Shown one piece after another: positions 1 to 8,522 of a stretch of DNA of 64,000 bases (positions within the stretch are counted from its first letter, which is position 1; every line of letters starts with the position of its first letter). The position numbers and the translations under genes were made by a program. The stretch comes from CAWDNM01 sp964521195 (GTDB taxonomy: Bacteria; Actinomycetota; Coriobacteriia; Anaerosomatales; JAAXUF01). The notes under the pieces were generated by a model. That model had not been told where the DNA came from and made no database searches. It saw only the letters and a list, made by a program, of their open reading frames with translations. The DNA is taken from NCBI GenBank assembly GCA_964521195.1, contig CAZFRE010000002.1, positions 434,001 through 498,000 on the forward strand. Direction: 5' to 3'.

Positions 1-1001
1 CCGAGGCGAGCGCGGCGCCCCGGCTGTTGCTGGCCGTCATAGGCGTCCTTACGGCGGTCCTCTTCTTCACGTCGATCGTGGTTCACGAGCTTGCTCACGC
101 ACTCGTGACCCGGGCGTTCGGCGGCCGCGTGGACCGCATCACGTTGTTCATTTTCGGCGGGGTCGCGCAGCTTGCGGACGAACCGGTCTCTCCGGGGCGA
201 GAGTTCTTGATGGCAGCGGCGGGCCCGGCGATGAGCCTGTGTCTTGGCGTACTGGCGTTCATCGGGTATCTGGCGGCCGTCTCTCGAGGCGCGAGCTGGT
301 GGCTGTGGGCGCCCTTGCAGTACCTGGCGACCATCAACTTCTTCGTCGCTGTGTTCAATCTGCTCCCGGGCTTCCCGCTCGACGGTGGCCGGGTAGTGCG
401 GGCGATCCTCTGGGGGTTGACCAAAGACCTGCTCAAGGCGACCAGATGGGCGTCTCGTGCGGGCCAGTTGATCGGCTGGGCGCTCGTGACGTACGCGGTT
501 CTCGGCGTGCTCGGGGTTCTGCCCGGTGCCGATGACACCATCTGGCTCGGGCTCATCGGCTGGTTCATCGTGTGGCTCGCGGGCTCGGCGTACCGGCAAC
601 AGGAGATCCGCTCCCGGCTCGCGGGCATCAGCGTGGCGTCGATCATGACCCCGCACCCTCACACCGTGGCGGGTGAGATGACCGTCGACCAGCTGGCTCA
701 CGACCACTTCCTGGGTGGGGACCACGCGCGGTACCCGGTGCTGTTCGAAGGCGCGGTGCACGGGCTCATCAGCCTCGCGGACATCAAGGCGATCGATCGC
801 GCGGACTGGCCGTACGTCCGCGTCATCGACGTGGCCAACCGCGACCTGGCCGAACTCACTGTGTGGGTGGACATGCCCGTCGGCGAGCTGCTGCCGCGTC
901 TGGCAGGGGACCGCCCTGGAGCGCTGCTGGTGGTGGGCGACGGACGGCTCGTGGGGATCGTCACTCGGGCCGACGTCATCGCCGCGATCCAACACGACTG
1001 A
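1..1001 (+). CDS. Site-2-type M50 metalloprotease with CBS domains, 5'-truncated
   Basis: Membrane-embedded zinc protease of the S2P/M50 family that probably cuts a transmembrane substrate inside the bilayer; the substrate is unknown. The zinc motif HELAH is encoded at 84-98 within the first visible membrane helix, and the second motif, NLLPGFPLDGGR, lies about 90 residues later; both are diagnostic of the family. Further membrane segments follow, then two CBS-like repeats (about 'IMTPHPHTV' to 'LISLADIKAI' and 'VDMPVGELL' to 'VGIVTRADVIAAI') that often bind adenosyl ligands. The reading frame is open to the window edge and the usual first helix is missing, so the gene starts upstream; the TTG at 27 is unlikely to be the start. 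It is followed by rex after 101 bases with a promoter between. Confidence 0.88.
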   Translation, partial: EASAAPRLLLAVIGVLTAVLFFTSIVVHELAHALVTRAFGGRVDRITLFIFGGVAQLADEPVSPGREFLMAAAGPAMSLCLGVLAFIGYLAAVSRGASWWLWAPLQYLATINFFVAVFNLLPGFPLDGGRVVRAILWGLTKDLLKATRWASRAGQLIGWALVTYAVLGVLGVLPGADDTIWLGLIGWFIVWLAGSAYRQQEIRSRLAGISVASIMTPHPHTVAGEMTVDQLAHDHFLGGDHARYPVLFEGAVHGLISLADIKAIDRADWPYVRVIDVANRDLAELTVWVDMPVGELLPRLAGDRPGALLVVGDGRLVGIVTRADVIAAIQHD

Positions 1002-1034
1002 GGCAACCGCTCACCGACTACCGCCTGATACGGG

Positions 1035-1063
1035 TTGTGATGGTTTGTAACAGTTGTTACGAT
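1035..1063 (+). promoter_or_regulatory. rex promoter with embedded Rex-like operator
   Basis: A -35 like TTGTGA (1035-1040) is 17 bases from a -10 like TACGAT (1058-1063). Between and over the -10 lies an inverted repeat, GTAACA (1047-1052) and TGTTAC (1055-1060). The 18-mer at 1045-1062 matches the Rex consensus TTGTGA-N6-TCACAA at 9 of 12 defined positions. A repressor bound here would block RNA polymerase, so Rex autoregulation is inferred. The placement also argues that translation starts at GTG 1103 rather than at ATG 1064, which would lie at or before the transcript start. Confidence 0.6.
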
Positions 1064-1102
1064 ATGCAGAACTTCCAATCGCCCTCTAGTCGAGGATCTC
1101 GC

Positions 1103-1759
1103 GTGAGTCTCCCTACCGTCACCGAGCGCGTCCCGCAAGGCGTCATCGAGCGCCTGCCCGCGTACCTGAACGTGCTCATGCACCTGCGTGACGAGGGATC
1201 GGAAACCGTCTCATCGGCGCAGCTCTCGGAACTCGCCGAGGTCAATGCGGCGCAGATTCGACGTGACCTGGCCTACTTCGGGCAGTTCGGCAAGCGCGGC
1301 GTCGGCTACGAGATCGGCCTGCTCGTCGACCGCATCCAGCGCATTCTGGGCTCGGACCACGTGCAGCGGTTGGCGATCGTGGGTGCGGGCAACCTGGGAT
1401 CCGCTATCGCCCAGTACGACGGGCTGCGAAAGCGCGGCTTCGTAGTGGCCGGTGTGTTCGACAGCGACCGCCGAAAGGTCGGTTCTCGCGTGGGCGACCT
1501 CATCGTTCGCGACATCTCCGAGCTGCAACGCGTCGTCTCGGAGCAAGGCATCCGATTCGGCGTCATCGCGGTCCCGCCCGACGTGGCACAGTCCGTCGCG
1601 GACCTGCTGTGTCATGCCGGCATCCAGGTCGTCGTGAACTACTCGACGGCCTTCGTGCACGTGCCGGAGCACGTGACGCTGCACAATACCGACCCCGTGC
1701 GCGAACTGCTCCATACGCTGTACTATCTCTCTCGCGCTGAAGGCGTGGCGACCGCCTAG
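1103..1759 (+). CDS. rex: Redox-sensing transcriptional repressor Rex
   Basis: Rex senses the NADH/NAD+ ratio and represses fermentation and respiration genes when NADH is low. The 218-residue product has an N-terminal winged-helix domain (about 12-80, including AQIRRDLAYFGQFGKRGVGY) and a Rossmann domain starting with the dinucleotide motif VGAGNLGSA (about 93-101), ending in the domain-swapped C-terminal helix (HTLYYLSR). Length and order match the family. GTG 1103 is chosen because GAGGA lies 7 bases upstream and the likely promoter overlaps the alternative ATG at 1064. The operator-like repeat upstream suggests autoregulation. The gene precedes tatA by 78 bases. Confidence 0.95.
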   Translation: MSLPTVTERVPQGVIERLPAYLNVLMHLRDEGSETVSSAQLSELAEVNAAQIRRDLAYFGQFGKRGVGYEIGLLVDRIQRILGSDHVQRLAIVGAGNLGSAIAQYDGLRKRGFVVAGVFDSDRRKVGSRVGDLIVRDISELQRVVSEQGIRFGVIAVPPDVAQSVADLLCHAGIQVVVNYSTAFVHVPEHVTLHNTDPVRELLHTLYYLSRAEGVATA

Positions 1760-1837
1760 GACTGGTGGTACGCTACTCGCTAGCTTGTGCACGGCCGACC
1801 GGTATCGGCCGTTCCCTGACATCTTGGAGGCTAACGA

Positions 1838-2110
1838 ATGATCTCGACCCCGGTGCTCGCTATCGCGCTTCCGTTCCTCGGCGGTATTGGCGCTCCCGAG
1901 CTGATCATCATCCTCGTCATCATCCTCGTGCTCTTCGGACCCAAGCGTCTGCCGCAGCTCGGCAAGTCGCTCGGCAAGACGATGAAGGCGATCCGCGAGG
2001 GCGCCGAGGGCAAACTCGCTGAGGACGACGAGGACGAGGACGTCGCCAAGAAGCAGCCGGCCAAGGCCGACGCCGCCAAGGCCGACACCAAGACCGACGC
2101 CGAGGAGTAA
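1838..2110 (+). CDS. tatA: Sec-independent translocase subunit TatA/TatB type
   Basis: Small membrane subunit of the twin-arginine translocase, which exports folded proteins. The 90-residue product has one hydrophobic N-terminal helix (about 14-30), the hinge FGPKRLPQLGKSLGKTMK, an amphipathic helix and a charged tail rich in Lys, Ala, Asp and Glu; this layout is diagnostic of TatA/B. The FGPKRLP hinge and short tail favour TatA over TatB. GGAGG at 1826-1830 is 7 bases before the ATG. No tatC is visible here, so the pore partner must be encoded elsewhere. Confidence 0.9.
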   Translation: MISTPVLAIALPFLGGIGAPELIIILVIILVLFGPKRLPQLGKSLGKTMKAIREGAEGKLAEDDEDEDVAKKQPAKADAAKADTKTDAEE

Positions 2111-2153
2111 CTCGAGCGCGATTCGGCTGCTTCGGCGCATTCTGTCCCGCGGG

Positions 2154-2181
2154 TTGCGGGTCCGCAGCATTCGGCTATACT
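2154..2181 (+). promoter_or_regulatory. Candidate promoter for greA-lysS
   Basis: TTGCGG (2154-2159) and TATACT (2176-2181) are separated by 16 bases, giving a leader of about 95 bases before greA. The 171-base gap after tatA contains no other gene. Assigned by consensus match only. Confidence 0.45.
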
Positions 2182-2281
2182 TTCGTGGACATTTCGACGG
2201 GCTGCCCGCATACGCAGGGCGGCCCGCGCGTTACATCAGACCCGCTGCACCATCCCGCGGGCACCGAACGGGAGTTCTCGA

Positions 2282-2752
2282 ATGAACAAAGAGGTCGCTC
2301 TTACCCCCGAAGGCCAGGCCAAGCTCGAGCAGGAGCTTCGTCACCTGGAGACGGTTCGTCGTCGTGAAGTAGGGGAGCGCATCAAGGAAGCCAAGGAGTT
2401 CGGCGATATCTCGGAGAACTCCGAGTACGACGACGCCAAGAACGAGCAGGCGTGGGTCGAGAGCCGCATCATCGAGGTGACGCAGATCCTTGCGCGGGCG
2501 ACGATCATCGACGCTCCGAAGAAGAGCGACAAGGTTACGCTCGGCAGCAAGGTCAAGCTCATGGACGCGAGCGGCGATCAGCATGTCTATCAGGTGGTGG
2601 GCTCGGCGGAAGCCGATCCGGCGAACAACAAGATCTCCAACGAGTCGCCGGTGGGCGCCGCCATTCTCGGACACAAGAAGGGCGAGGTCGTCGAAGTGAC
2701 GACCCCCTCCGGCAAGGTGCTCAAGTACACCGTCGTGTCGATCACCCGCTGA
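2282..2752 (+). CDS. greA: Transcription elongation factor GreA
   Basis: GreA rescues backtracked RNA polymerase by entering the secondary channel and stimulating transcript cleavage. The 156-residue product has the N-terminal coiled coil with the acidic tip (FGDISENSEYDDAK, about 41-54), where the Asp and Glu residues that position the catalytic metal reside, followed by the C-terminal FKBP-like domain containing the SPVGAAILGHKKGE segment. Length is standard. GGGAG precedes the ATG. lysS begins four bases after the stop, so the two are probably co-transcribed and translationally coupled. Confidence 0.97.
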   Translation: MNKEVALTPEGQAKLEQELRHLETVRRREVGERIKEAKEFGDISENSEYDDAKNEQAWVESRIIEVTQILARATIIDAPKKSDKVTLGSKVKLMDASGDQHVYQVVGSAEADPANNKISNESPVGAAILGHKKGEVVEVTTPSGKVLKYTVVSITR

Positions 2753-2756
2753 CGTC

Positions 2757-4298
2757 ATGAGTGACGATCAGCGCATGTCCGACGGCAGCGCCCTGGACGA
2801 GCCGGCCACCGACGCGCTCGAGGTCGTGGCCGACGACGATCCCTTCGTCGTACGCAGAGCCAAGCTCGACGCCATGCGTGTCGCGGGCGAGCAGCCGTTC
2901 GCCGATCACTGGGACGTGACCGCGCGAGCCGCCGAACTCGAGTCGGACTACGCAGACCTTGAGGCCGGTTCCGAGACCGGCACGGTCGTCAGCGTTGCTG
3001 GGCGCCTCGTCGCCAAGCGCGACCAGGGCAAGATCGTATTCCTCGTCATCCGAGACGCCACCGGCGACCTGCAGCTGTTCACGCGCGTGAACCTCATCGG
3101 CGAAGAAGCGTTCGAATCGGTCAAGGGCCTCGATCTCGGGGACTGGATCGGCGCGGTCGGTACCGTCATGCGCACCCGCCGAGGCGAACTCTCCGTCGCT
3201 CCCACGCAGGTGACGCTGCTCTCCAAGTCGCTTCGCCCGCTTCCCGAGAAGTATCACGGGCTCTCGGACACCGAGACCCGTTACCGTCAGCGCTACGTCG
3301 ACCTCATCGCCAATCCCGAGGTCCGCGACGTCTTCACGACGCGTTTCAAGATCATCGCTGCGATCCGCCGCTACATGGAGGCCGCCGGCTACCTCGAGGT
3401 CGAGACGCCGATGCTTCATGCGATTCCCGGTGGCGCGACGGCCAAGCCGTTCGTGACCCATCACAACGCACTCGACATGCCGCTCTACCTCCGCATCGCG
3501 CCGGAGCTCTACCTCAAGCGGTTGCTGGTGGGCGGGTTCGAGCGTGTCTACGAGATCAACCGCTCGTTTCGCAACGAGGGCATGAGCGTCCGCCACAACC
3601 CCGAGTTCACCATGCTCGAGGCGTATCAGGCCTACGGCAACATGTCGTCGATGATGGATCTCACCGAAGGCATCATCACGAGCGCGGCAGAGGACGTTCT
3701 CGGGACGCTCGACATCGAGTACCAGGGCACGGCCGTGTCGCTGAAGTCGCCGTGGCGCCGAGCGACGATGATCGAGCTCACGAGCGCCGCAGCAGGCGAG
3801 GACGTCAGCTTCGCGCGCTCTGTCGAAGAGCTGCGGGCACTGTGCGAGAGGCACGACGTGCCCTTCGAGAAGAGCTTCGGCAAGGGCAAGCTCATCACCG
3901 AGCTGTTCGAGAAGCTCGTCGAGCACACGCTCATGGAGCCGACGTTCGTCACGATGTATCCCGCCGAGACCTCGCCGCTCGCACGCCGCAACGACGACGA
4001 GCCCGAGCTCACCGACCGCTTCGAGCTCATCATCACGGGCCGCGAGTTCGCCAACGCGTTCTCCGAGCTCGTCGACCCGGTCGACCAGCGAAGCCGCTTC
4101 GAAGCGCAGGCGGCCGCGAAGGACGCCGGAGACGACGAGGCGATGTGGGTCGACGAGGACTACCTGCGTGCGCAGGAGTACGGCATGCCCCCCGCGGGCG
4201 GCATGGGCCTGGGCATCGACCGGCTGGTCATGCTCCTCACGGACTCGGCATCCATCCGAGACGTGCTGCTCTTCCCGCACATGCGCCCGGAGGCCTGA
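2757..4298 (+). CDS. lysS: Lysyl-tRNA synthetase, class II
   Basis: Charges tRNA-Lys with lysine in the cytoplasm. The 513-residue product has an N-terminal OB-fold anticodon-binding domain (GRLVAKRDQGKIVFLVIRD region, about 80-100) and the class II catalytic core: motif 2 (SFRNEGMSVRHNPEF) and motif 3 (GMGLGIDRLVMLLT near the C terminus). Its N terminus is about 20-40 residues longer than usual and acidic. ATG 2757 lies four bases after the greA stop with no clear Shine-Dalgarno, consistent with coupling; ATG 2775 is an alternative. Confidence 0.97.
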   Translation: MSDDQRMSDGSALDEPATDALEVVADDDPFVVRRAKLDAMRVAGEQPFADHWDVTARAAELESDYADLEAGSETGTVVSVAGRLVAKRDQGKIVFLVIRDATGDLQLFTRVNLIGEEAFESVKGLDLGDWIGAVGTVMRTRRGELSVAPTQVTLLSKSLRPLPEKYHGLSDTETRYRQRYVDLIANPEVRDVFTTRFKIIAAIRRYMEAAGYLEVETPMLHAIPGGATAKPFVTHHNALDMPLYLRIAPELYLKRLLVGGFERVYEINRSFRNEGMSVRHNPEFTMLEAYQAYGNMSSMMDLTEGIITSAAEDVLGTLDIEYQGTAVSLKSPWRRATMIELTSAAAGEDVSFARSVEELRALCERHDVPFEKSFGKGKLITELFEKLVEHTLMEPTFVTMYPAETSPLARRNDDEPELTDRFELIITGREFANAFSELVDPVDQRSRFEAQAAAKDAGDDEAMWVDEDYLRAQEYGMPPAGGMGLGIDRLVMLLTDSASIRDVLLFPHMRPEA

Positions 4299-4348
4299 CG
4301 GCCTCAAGCGCAGGGACGTGCGGGCGAGCCGCGCCGCATCTTCACCAA

Positions 4349-4371
4349 ATCTGAGTCGTACGCACTCAGAT
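4349..4371. promoter_or_regulatory. HAIR-like inverted repeat (HspR-type operator) upstream of clpC
   Basis: A perfect 8-base inverted repeat, ATCTGAGT and ACTCAGAT, with a 7-base spacer. The HspR-associated repeat HAIR is CTTGAGT-N7-ACTCAAG; here each seven-base half-site matches at five positions with the same 7-base spacing. It lies about 37 bases upstream of the clpC -35 and 50 bases after lysS. It could instead be a weak lysS terminator, but no T run follows. HspR control of clpC is inferred. Confidence 0.5.
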
Positions 4372-4407
4372 GTGTGGCACTCTCCTTGCTATCTCCACAG
4401 CACGCGC

Positions 4408-4436
4408 CTGACCGTGTCCGAGCAGGCGGGTATACT
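4408..4436 (+). promoter_or_regulatory. clpC promoter
   Basis: CTGACC (4408-4413) and TATACT (4431-4436) with a 17-base spacer, giving a leader of about 50 bases before the clpC ATG at 4494. The match is good for a sigma-70-type promoter, and there is no coding capacity between lysS and clpC. Confidence 0.6.
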
Positions 4437-4493
4437 CCACTCCACAAGCATGCGATTCGGTCTGCACGGGCCGTTGCGATAGGGAGGCGCTCA

Positions 4494-7061
4494 ATGTTCG
4501 AGCGATTCACCGAGAAGGCGCGCAGGGTCGTGGTCTACGCCCAGGAAGAAGCGCGCATGCTCAATCAGAACTACATCGGGACCGAGCATCTGCTGCTCGG
4601 GCTCATTCGCGAGCAGGACGGCATCGCGGCCAAAGCGCTCGAGTCACTATCGATCTCGCTCGAGGATGTTCACGCGCAGGTCGAGGATCTCATCGGCAGG
4701 GGCACGTTCGTGCCGACCGGCCACATCCCGTTCACGCCGCGCGCCAAGAAGGTGCTCGAACTCTCGCTTCGCGAGGCGCTCCAGCTCGGCCACAACTACA
4801 TCGGCACCGAGCATATCCTGCTCGGCCTCATCCGCGAGGGCGAGGGCGTCGCGGCACAGGTGCTCCTCAACCTCGGCGCGGATCTCGACAAGGTTCGCTC
4901 GGCGGTCATCCAGCTTCTGTCGGGTCACTACGGCAAGGGCGCCGAGGCCGGAGAGGAGCGTCGGGGCGGTAGCGGCGGCGGGTCGTCGATGCTCGACGAG
5001 TTCGGCCGCAACCTCACGCGTCAGGCGCGCGAAGGCAAGCTCGATCCGGTCATCGGCCGCACCAACGAGATCGAGCGCGTCATGCAGATCCTGTCGCGCC
5101 GCACCAAGAACAACCCGGTCCTCATAGGCGAGCCGGGGGTGGGCAAGACCGCCGTCGCCGAAGGGCTCGCGCAGCGCATCTCGAGCGACGAGGTGCCCGA
5201 GACCATCAAGGACAAGCAGCTGTACACCCTCGACCTGGCAGCGCTGGTTGCCGGCAGCAAGTACCGCGGCGAGTTCGAGGACCGTCTCAAGAAGGTCATC
5301 AAGGAGATCCGCGAACGCGGCGACATCATCCTGTTCGTCGACGAGATGCACACTCTTGTAGGTGCAGGTGCCGCGGAAGGCGCCATCGACGCGGCGAGCA
5401 TCATCAAGCCGGCACTCGCGCGCGGTGAGCTGCAGACCATCGGAGCCACCACGCTCGACGAGTATCGCAAGTACGTCGAGAAGGACCCTGCGCTCGAGCG
5501 CCGCTTCCAGCCCATCCAGGTCGGGGAGCCCAGCGTCGAGGAGACCGTCGAGATCCTCAAGGGCCTGCGTGACCGTTACGAGGCCCACCACCGCGTCACC
5601 ATCACCGACGCAGCTATCGAGGCTGCCGCAACGCTCGCGGACCGCTACATCTCGGACCGGTTCCTGCCGGACAAGGCGATCGATCTCGTCGACGAAGCGG
5701 GTGCGAAGATGCGCATCCAGATGATGACGGCCCCTCCGGGCGTCCGTGAGGTCGACGATCGCCTGCGCTCGGTCCGTGCCGAGAAGGAAGCGGCCATCGA
5801 GGCTCAGGAGTTCGAGAAGGCCGCGAGCATGCGCGACCGCGAGAAGCAGATCCTCGCGGAGAAGCGCGCGCTCGAAGAGGAGTGGATGAAGCCCGACAAC
5901 CGCCGCACGGTCGAGGTGGGCGAGAAGGAGATCGCGGAGGTCGTGTCCATGTGGACCGGCGTCCCGGTCACCGCGCTCACCGAGGAGGAGACCGAGCGAC
6001 TCCTGCGCATGGAGACCGCGCTACACGAGCGCATCGTCGGTCAGGACGAGGCCGTCATCGCGGTCAGCAAGGCCATCCGTCGCGCTCGCGCCGGCCTCAA
6101 GGACCCCAAGCGGCCGAGTGGCTCGTTCATCTTCCTCGGCCCGTCCGGTGTCGGTAAGACCGAACTCTCGAAGGCGCTCGCGAACTTCCTCTTCGGCAGC
6201 GAGGATGCCCTCATCAGCCTCGACATGTCGGAGTACATGGAGAAGCACACCGTGTCGCGACTCATCGGCTCGCCGCCGGGCTATGTCGGCTTCGACGAGG
6301 GCGGCCAGCTCACCGAGCAGGTTCGCCGCAAGCCCTACTCGGTCATCCTCTTCGACGAGATCGAGAAGGCGCACCCGGACGTGTTCAACGTCTTGCTGCA
6401 GGTGCTCGAAGAGGGCCGCCTCACCGACGCGCAGGGTCGCAAGGTCGACTTCAAGAACGCCATCGTGATCATGACGAGCAACATCGGCGCGCGCGATATC
6501 GTCAAGTCCGCGTCGCTCGGCTTCATGCCTGCGACGTCGAGCGGCGGCATCGGCTACGACGCCGTGAAGGAGCGCGTCACCGGCGAGCTCAAGAAGCTCT
6601 TCCGCCCGGAGTTCCTCAACCGCGTCGACGAGGTCATCGTCTTCCACGACCTCGACTCCGAGCAGATCGAGCAGATCGTCGACCTCATGGTCGATCGCCT
6701 CAGGGTACAGCTCGGCCAGCAGGGCTTCGGTATCACGCTCACCGAGGATGCTCGCAAGCTCCTCGCGCAGGAGGGCTTCGACTCCACGCTCGGTGCCCGT
6801 CCGCTGCGTCGTGCCATCCAGCGCCTCCTCGAAGACCCGCTGTCAGAGCAGCTGCTTGCGGGCAACTGGCTTCCGGGCGACGTCATCGAGGTGTTCGTCG
6901 AGGACGGACAGGCCGCATTCCGCAAGGGCGAGGGAATCGTCGCTGCTCCGCTGCCGGCATCCGCCGAGCCGGAGGCTCCCGCCGAGAAGACCGCGCCGCC
7001 CCGGCGCTCGAGTTCGCGTAGCGGCGGGGGCAAAGCCTCCGGCGGTGCGGCGGGCGAGTAG
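4494..7061 (+). CDS. clpC: ATP-dependent Clp protease ATPase subunit ClpC
   Basis: Hexameric AAA+ unfoldase that feeds substrates to ClpP and acts in stress proteolysis. The 855-residue product has two N-terminal Clp repeat motifs (about 1-145, each with an NYIGTEHxLLGLIRE signature), a first ATPase with Walker A GEPGVGKT (212-219) and Walker B ILFVDEMH, a middle UVR/coiled-coil segment (EAQEFEKAASMRDREKQI), and a second ATPase with GPSGVGKT near 550. A Ser/Gly/Ala-rich C-terminal tail of about 40 residues follows. ATG 4494 is chosen because GGGAGG lies six bases upstream and the protein then starts with the family sequence MFERFTEKAR. radA follows after three bases. Confidence 0.97.
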   Translation: MFERFTEKARRVVVYAQEEARMLNQNYIGTEHLLLGLIREQDGIAAKALESLSISLEDVHAQVEDLIGRGTFVPTGHIPFTPRAKKVLELSLREALQLGHNYIGTEHILLGLIREGEGVAAQVLLNLGADLDKVRSAVIQLLSGHYGKGAEAGEERRGGSGGGSSMLDEFGRNLTRQAREGKLDPVIGRTNEIERVMQILSRRTKNNPVLIGEPGVGKTAVAEGLAQRISSDEVPETIKDKQLYTLDLAALVAGSKYRGEFEDRLKKVIKEIRERGDIILFVDEMHTLVGAGAAEGAIDAASIIKPALARGELQTIGATTLDEYRKYVEKDPALERRFQPIQVGEPSVEETVEILKGLRDRYEAHHRVTITDAAIEAAATLADRYISDRFLPDKAIDLVDEAGAKMRIQMMTAPPGVREVDDRLRSVRAEKEAAIEAQEFEKAASMRDREKQILAEKRALEEEWMKPDNRRTVEVGEKEIAEVVSMWTGVPVTALTEEETERLLRMETALHERIVGQDEAVIAVSKAIRRARAGLKDPKRPSGSFIFLGPSGVGKTELSKALANFLFGSEDALISLDMSEYMEKHTVSRLIGSPPGYVGFDEGGQLTEQVRRKPYSVILFDEIEKAHPDVFNVLLQVLEEGRLTDAQGRKVDFKNAIVIMTSNIGARDIVKSASLGFMPATSSGGIGYDAVKERVTGELKKLFRPEFLNRVDEVIVFHDLDSEQIEQIVDLMVDRLRVQLGQQGFGITLTEDARKLLAQEGFDSTLGARPLRRAIQRLLEDPLSEQLLAGNWLPGDVIEVFVEDGQAAFRKGEGIVAAPLPASAEPEAPAEKTAPPRRSSSRSGGGKASGGAAGE

Positions 7062-7064
7062 CGC

Positions 7065-8417
7065 ATGGCGAAGGCCCGCTCGGTATGGCGATGCCAGACA
7101 TGCGGCTCGAGCGCTCCGCGCTGGCAGGGTCGCTGCAGCGGGTGCGGTGAGTTCGGCACCATGGTCGAAGAGTTCGAGCAGCCCGTCGGGGATTCCCGGC
7201 GGGCTGCTTCGCGCGCTGTCGCGACGCGGCTCGGGCTCGACGCGGTGGAGGCTTCCGAGGCTCCCCGAGTCTCGACCGGCATCGAGGAGCTCGACCGCGT
7301 CTTGGGCGGCGGGCTCGTGCACGGATCGCTCGTGCTTCTCGGCGGGGAGCCGGGCATCGGGAAGTCGACGCTGCTCCTCCAGGCTGCCGAGACGCTCGGG
7401 CGTGGCGGGATCGACGTGCTGTACGTGTGTGGCGAGGAGTCTCCGCAGCAGATCGGGCTGCGCGCCAAGCGGCTCGGAGCCACCAGCCAGCGCGTGCAGC
7501 TCTTGCCCGAGCTCGACATCGCCGCGGTCGAGGAGGCCGTGCGCGAGACGCCGCCGGGTGTGCTGGTCATCGACTCGATCCAGACAGCCTTCGATTCCGA
7601 GCTGGCGGGTGCCCCCGGTAGCGTCGGTCAAGTCCGTGCGTGCACGGCTCGGCTGATGCGTGTCGCCAAGGACCACGGCGTCACGACGCTCATCGTCGGC
7701 CACGTCACCAAGGATGGTGCCATCGCCGGGCCACGAGTGCTGGAGCACATGGTCGATGCGGTGCTGTACTTCGAGGGCGACCGCGACCACGCGTTTCGCA
7801 TCGTGCGTGCGGTGAAGAACCGGTTCGGCTCGGCAAGCGAGATCGGCATCTTCGAGATGGGCGAACGCGGGCTTCTCGGCGTGGGTTCGCCGTCATCGGC
7901 GCTCCTGGCGGAGCGCGCGGGCGCCGTCTCGGGCTCGGCGGTCATGGCCGCCATGGAGGGCTCGCGTCCGCTGCTCGTCGAGATCCAGGCGCTCGTCACC
8001 CCAAGCTACCTGCCTGCGCCCCGCCGGCTCGCGACCGGGATCGAGACGGCCCGGCTGCTTCAGGTGCTCGCAGTGCTCGAGCGCCGTGCCGGCCTCTCCT
8101 TCGCCGGCCAGGACGTCTACGTTTCGGTCGCCGGCGGACTGCGCGTGCTGGAACCCGCGGTCGATCTGCCGCTCGCGCTCGCGCTGGCGTCTGCTCTCAA
8201 GGACACGGCGGTCCCGCGGGATGTCGCCGCGTTCGGCGAGCTCGGGCTCACAGGGCAGGTTCGGCCGGTCTCGCAGGCGAACGCGCGGGTCAAGGAGGCC
8301 GCCCGGTTCGGGCTCGATCGGGTGATGGGCGCCGCATCCGCCTCCTTCGACGGCTCGGACGCGGGCGCGTTCGTCACGGTCTCCACACTCGGAGATGCGC
8401 TTGCCGTCCTTCGGTAA
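7065..8417 (+). CDS. radA: DNA repair protein RadA (Sms)
   Basis: Branch-migration helicase that helps process recombination intermediates together with RecA. The 450-residue product has a four-cysteine zinc finger (C10, C13, C24, C27), a RecA-like ATPase with Walker A GEPGIGKST (94-102), the RadA-specific KNRFG motif (251-255) and a C-terminal Lon-like domain. All expected elements are present and the length is normal. It starts three bases after clpC, matching the clpC-radA-disA order of Bacillus. Confidence 0.97.
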   Translation: MAKARSVWRCQTCGSSAPRWQGRCSGCGEFGTMVEEFEQPVGDSRRAASRAVATRLGLDAVEASEAPRVSTGIEELDRVLGGGLVHGSLVLLGGEPGIGKSTLLLQAAETLGRGGIDVLYVCGEESPQQIGLRAKRLGATSQRVQLLPELDIAAVEEAVRETPPGVLVIDSIQTAFDSELAGAPGSVGQVRACTARLMRVAKDHGVTTLIVGHVTKDGAIAGPRVLEHMVDAVLYFEGDRDHAFRIVRAVKNRFGSASEIGIFEMGERGLLGVGSPSSALLAERAGAVSGSAVMAAMEGSRPLLVEIQALVTPSYLPAPRRLATGIETARLLQVLAVLERRAGLSFAGQDVYVSVAGGLRVLEPAVDLPLALALASALKDTAVPRDVAAFGELGLTGQVRPVSQANARVKEAARFGLDRVMGAASASFDGSDAGAFVTVSTLGDALAVLR

Positions 8418-8522
8418 GACCCGCCTCGGCAGGGCGTGATGCGTGGCTGTCGGTTACGCTGCACGGGAGTCGTGGCAGAATCGAACTGAAACGAACCGCC
8501 GATCATGAGAGGACGGAGCGCT

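Noticed and set aside
1064..1102. ATG 1064 as the rex start
   Set aside because: It falls at or before the likely transcription start and has no ribosome site; GTG 1103 fits better.
2742..4307. Minus-strand frame (521 codons) opposite lysS
   Set aside because: Shadow of lysS caused by codon bias; no motif, promoter or ribosome site.
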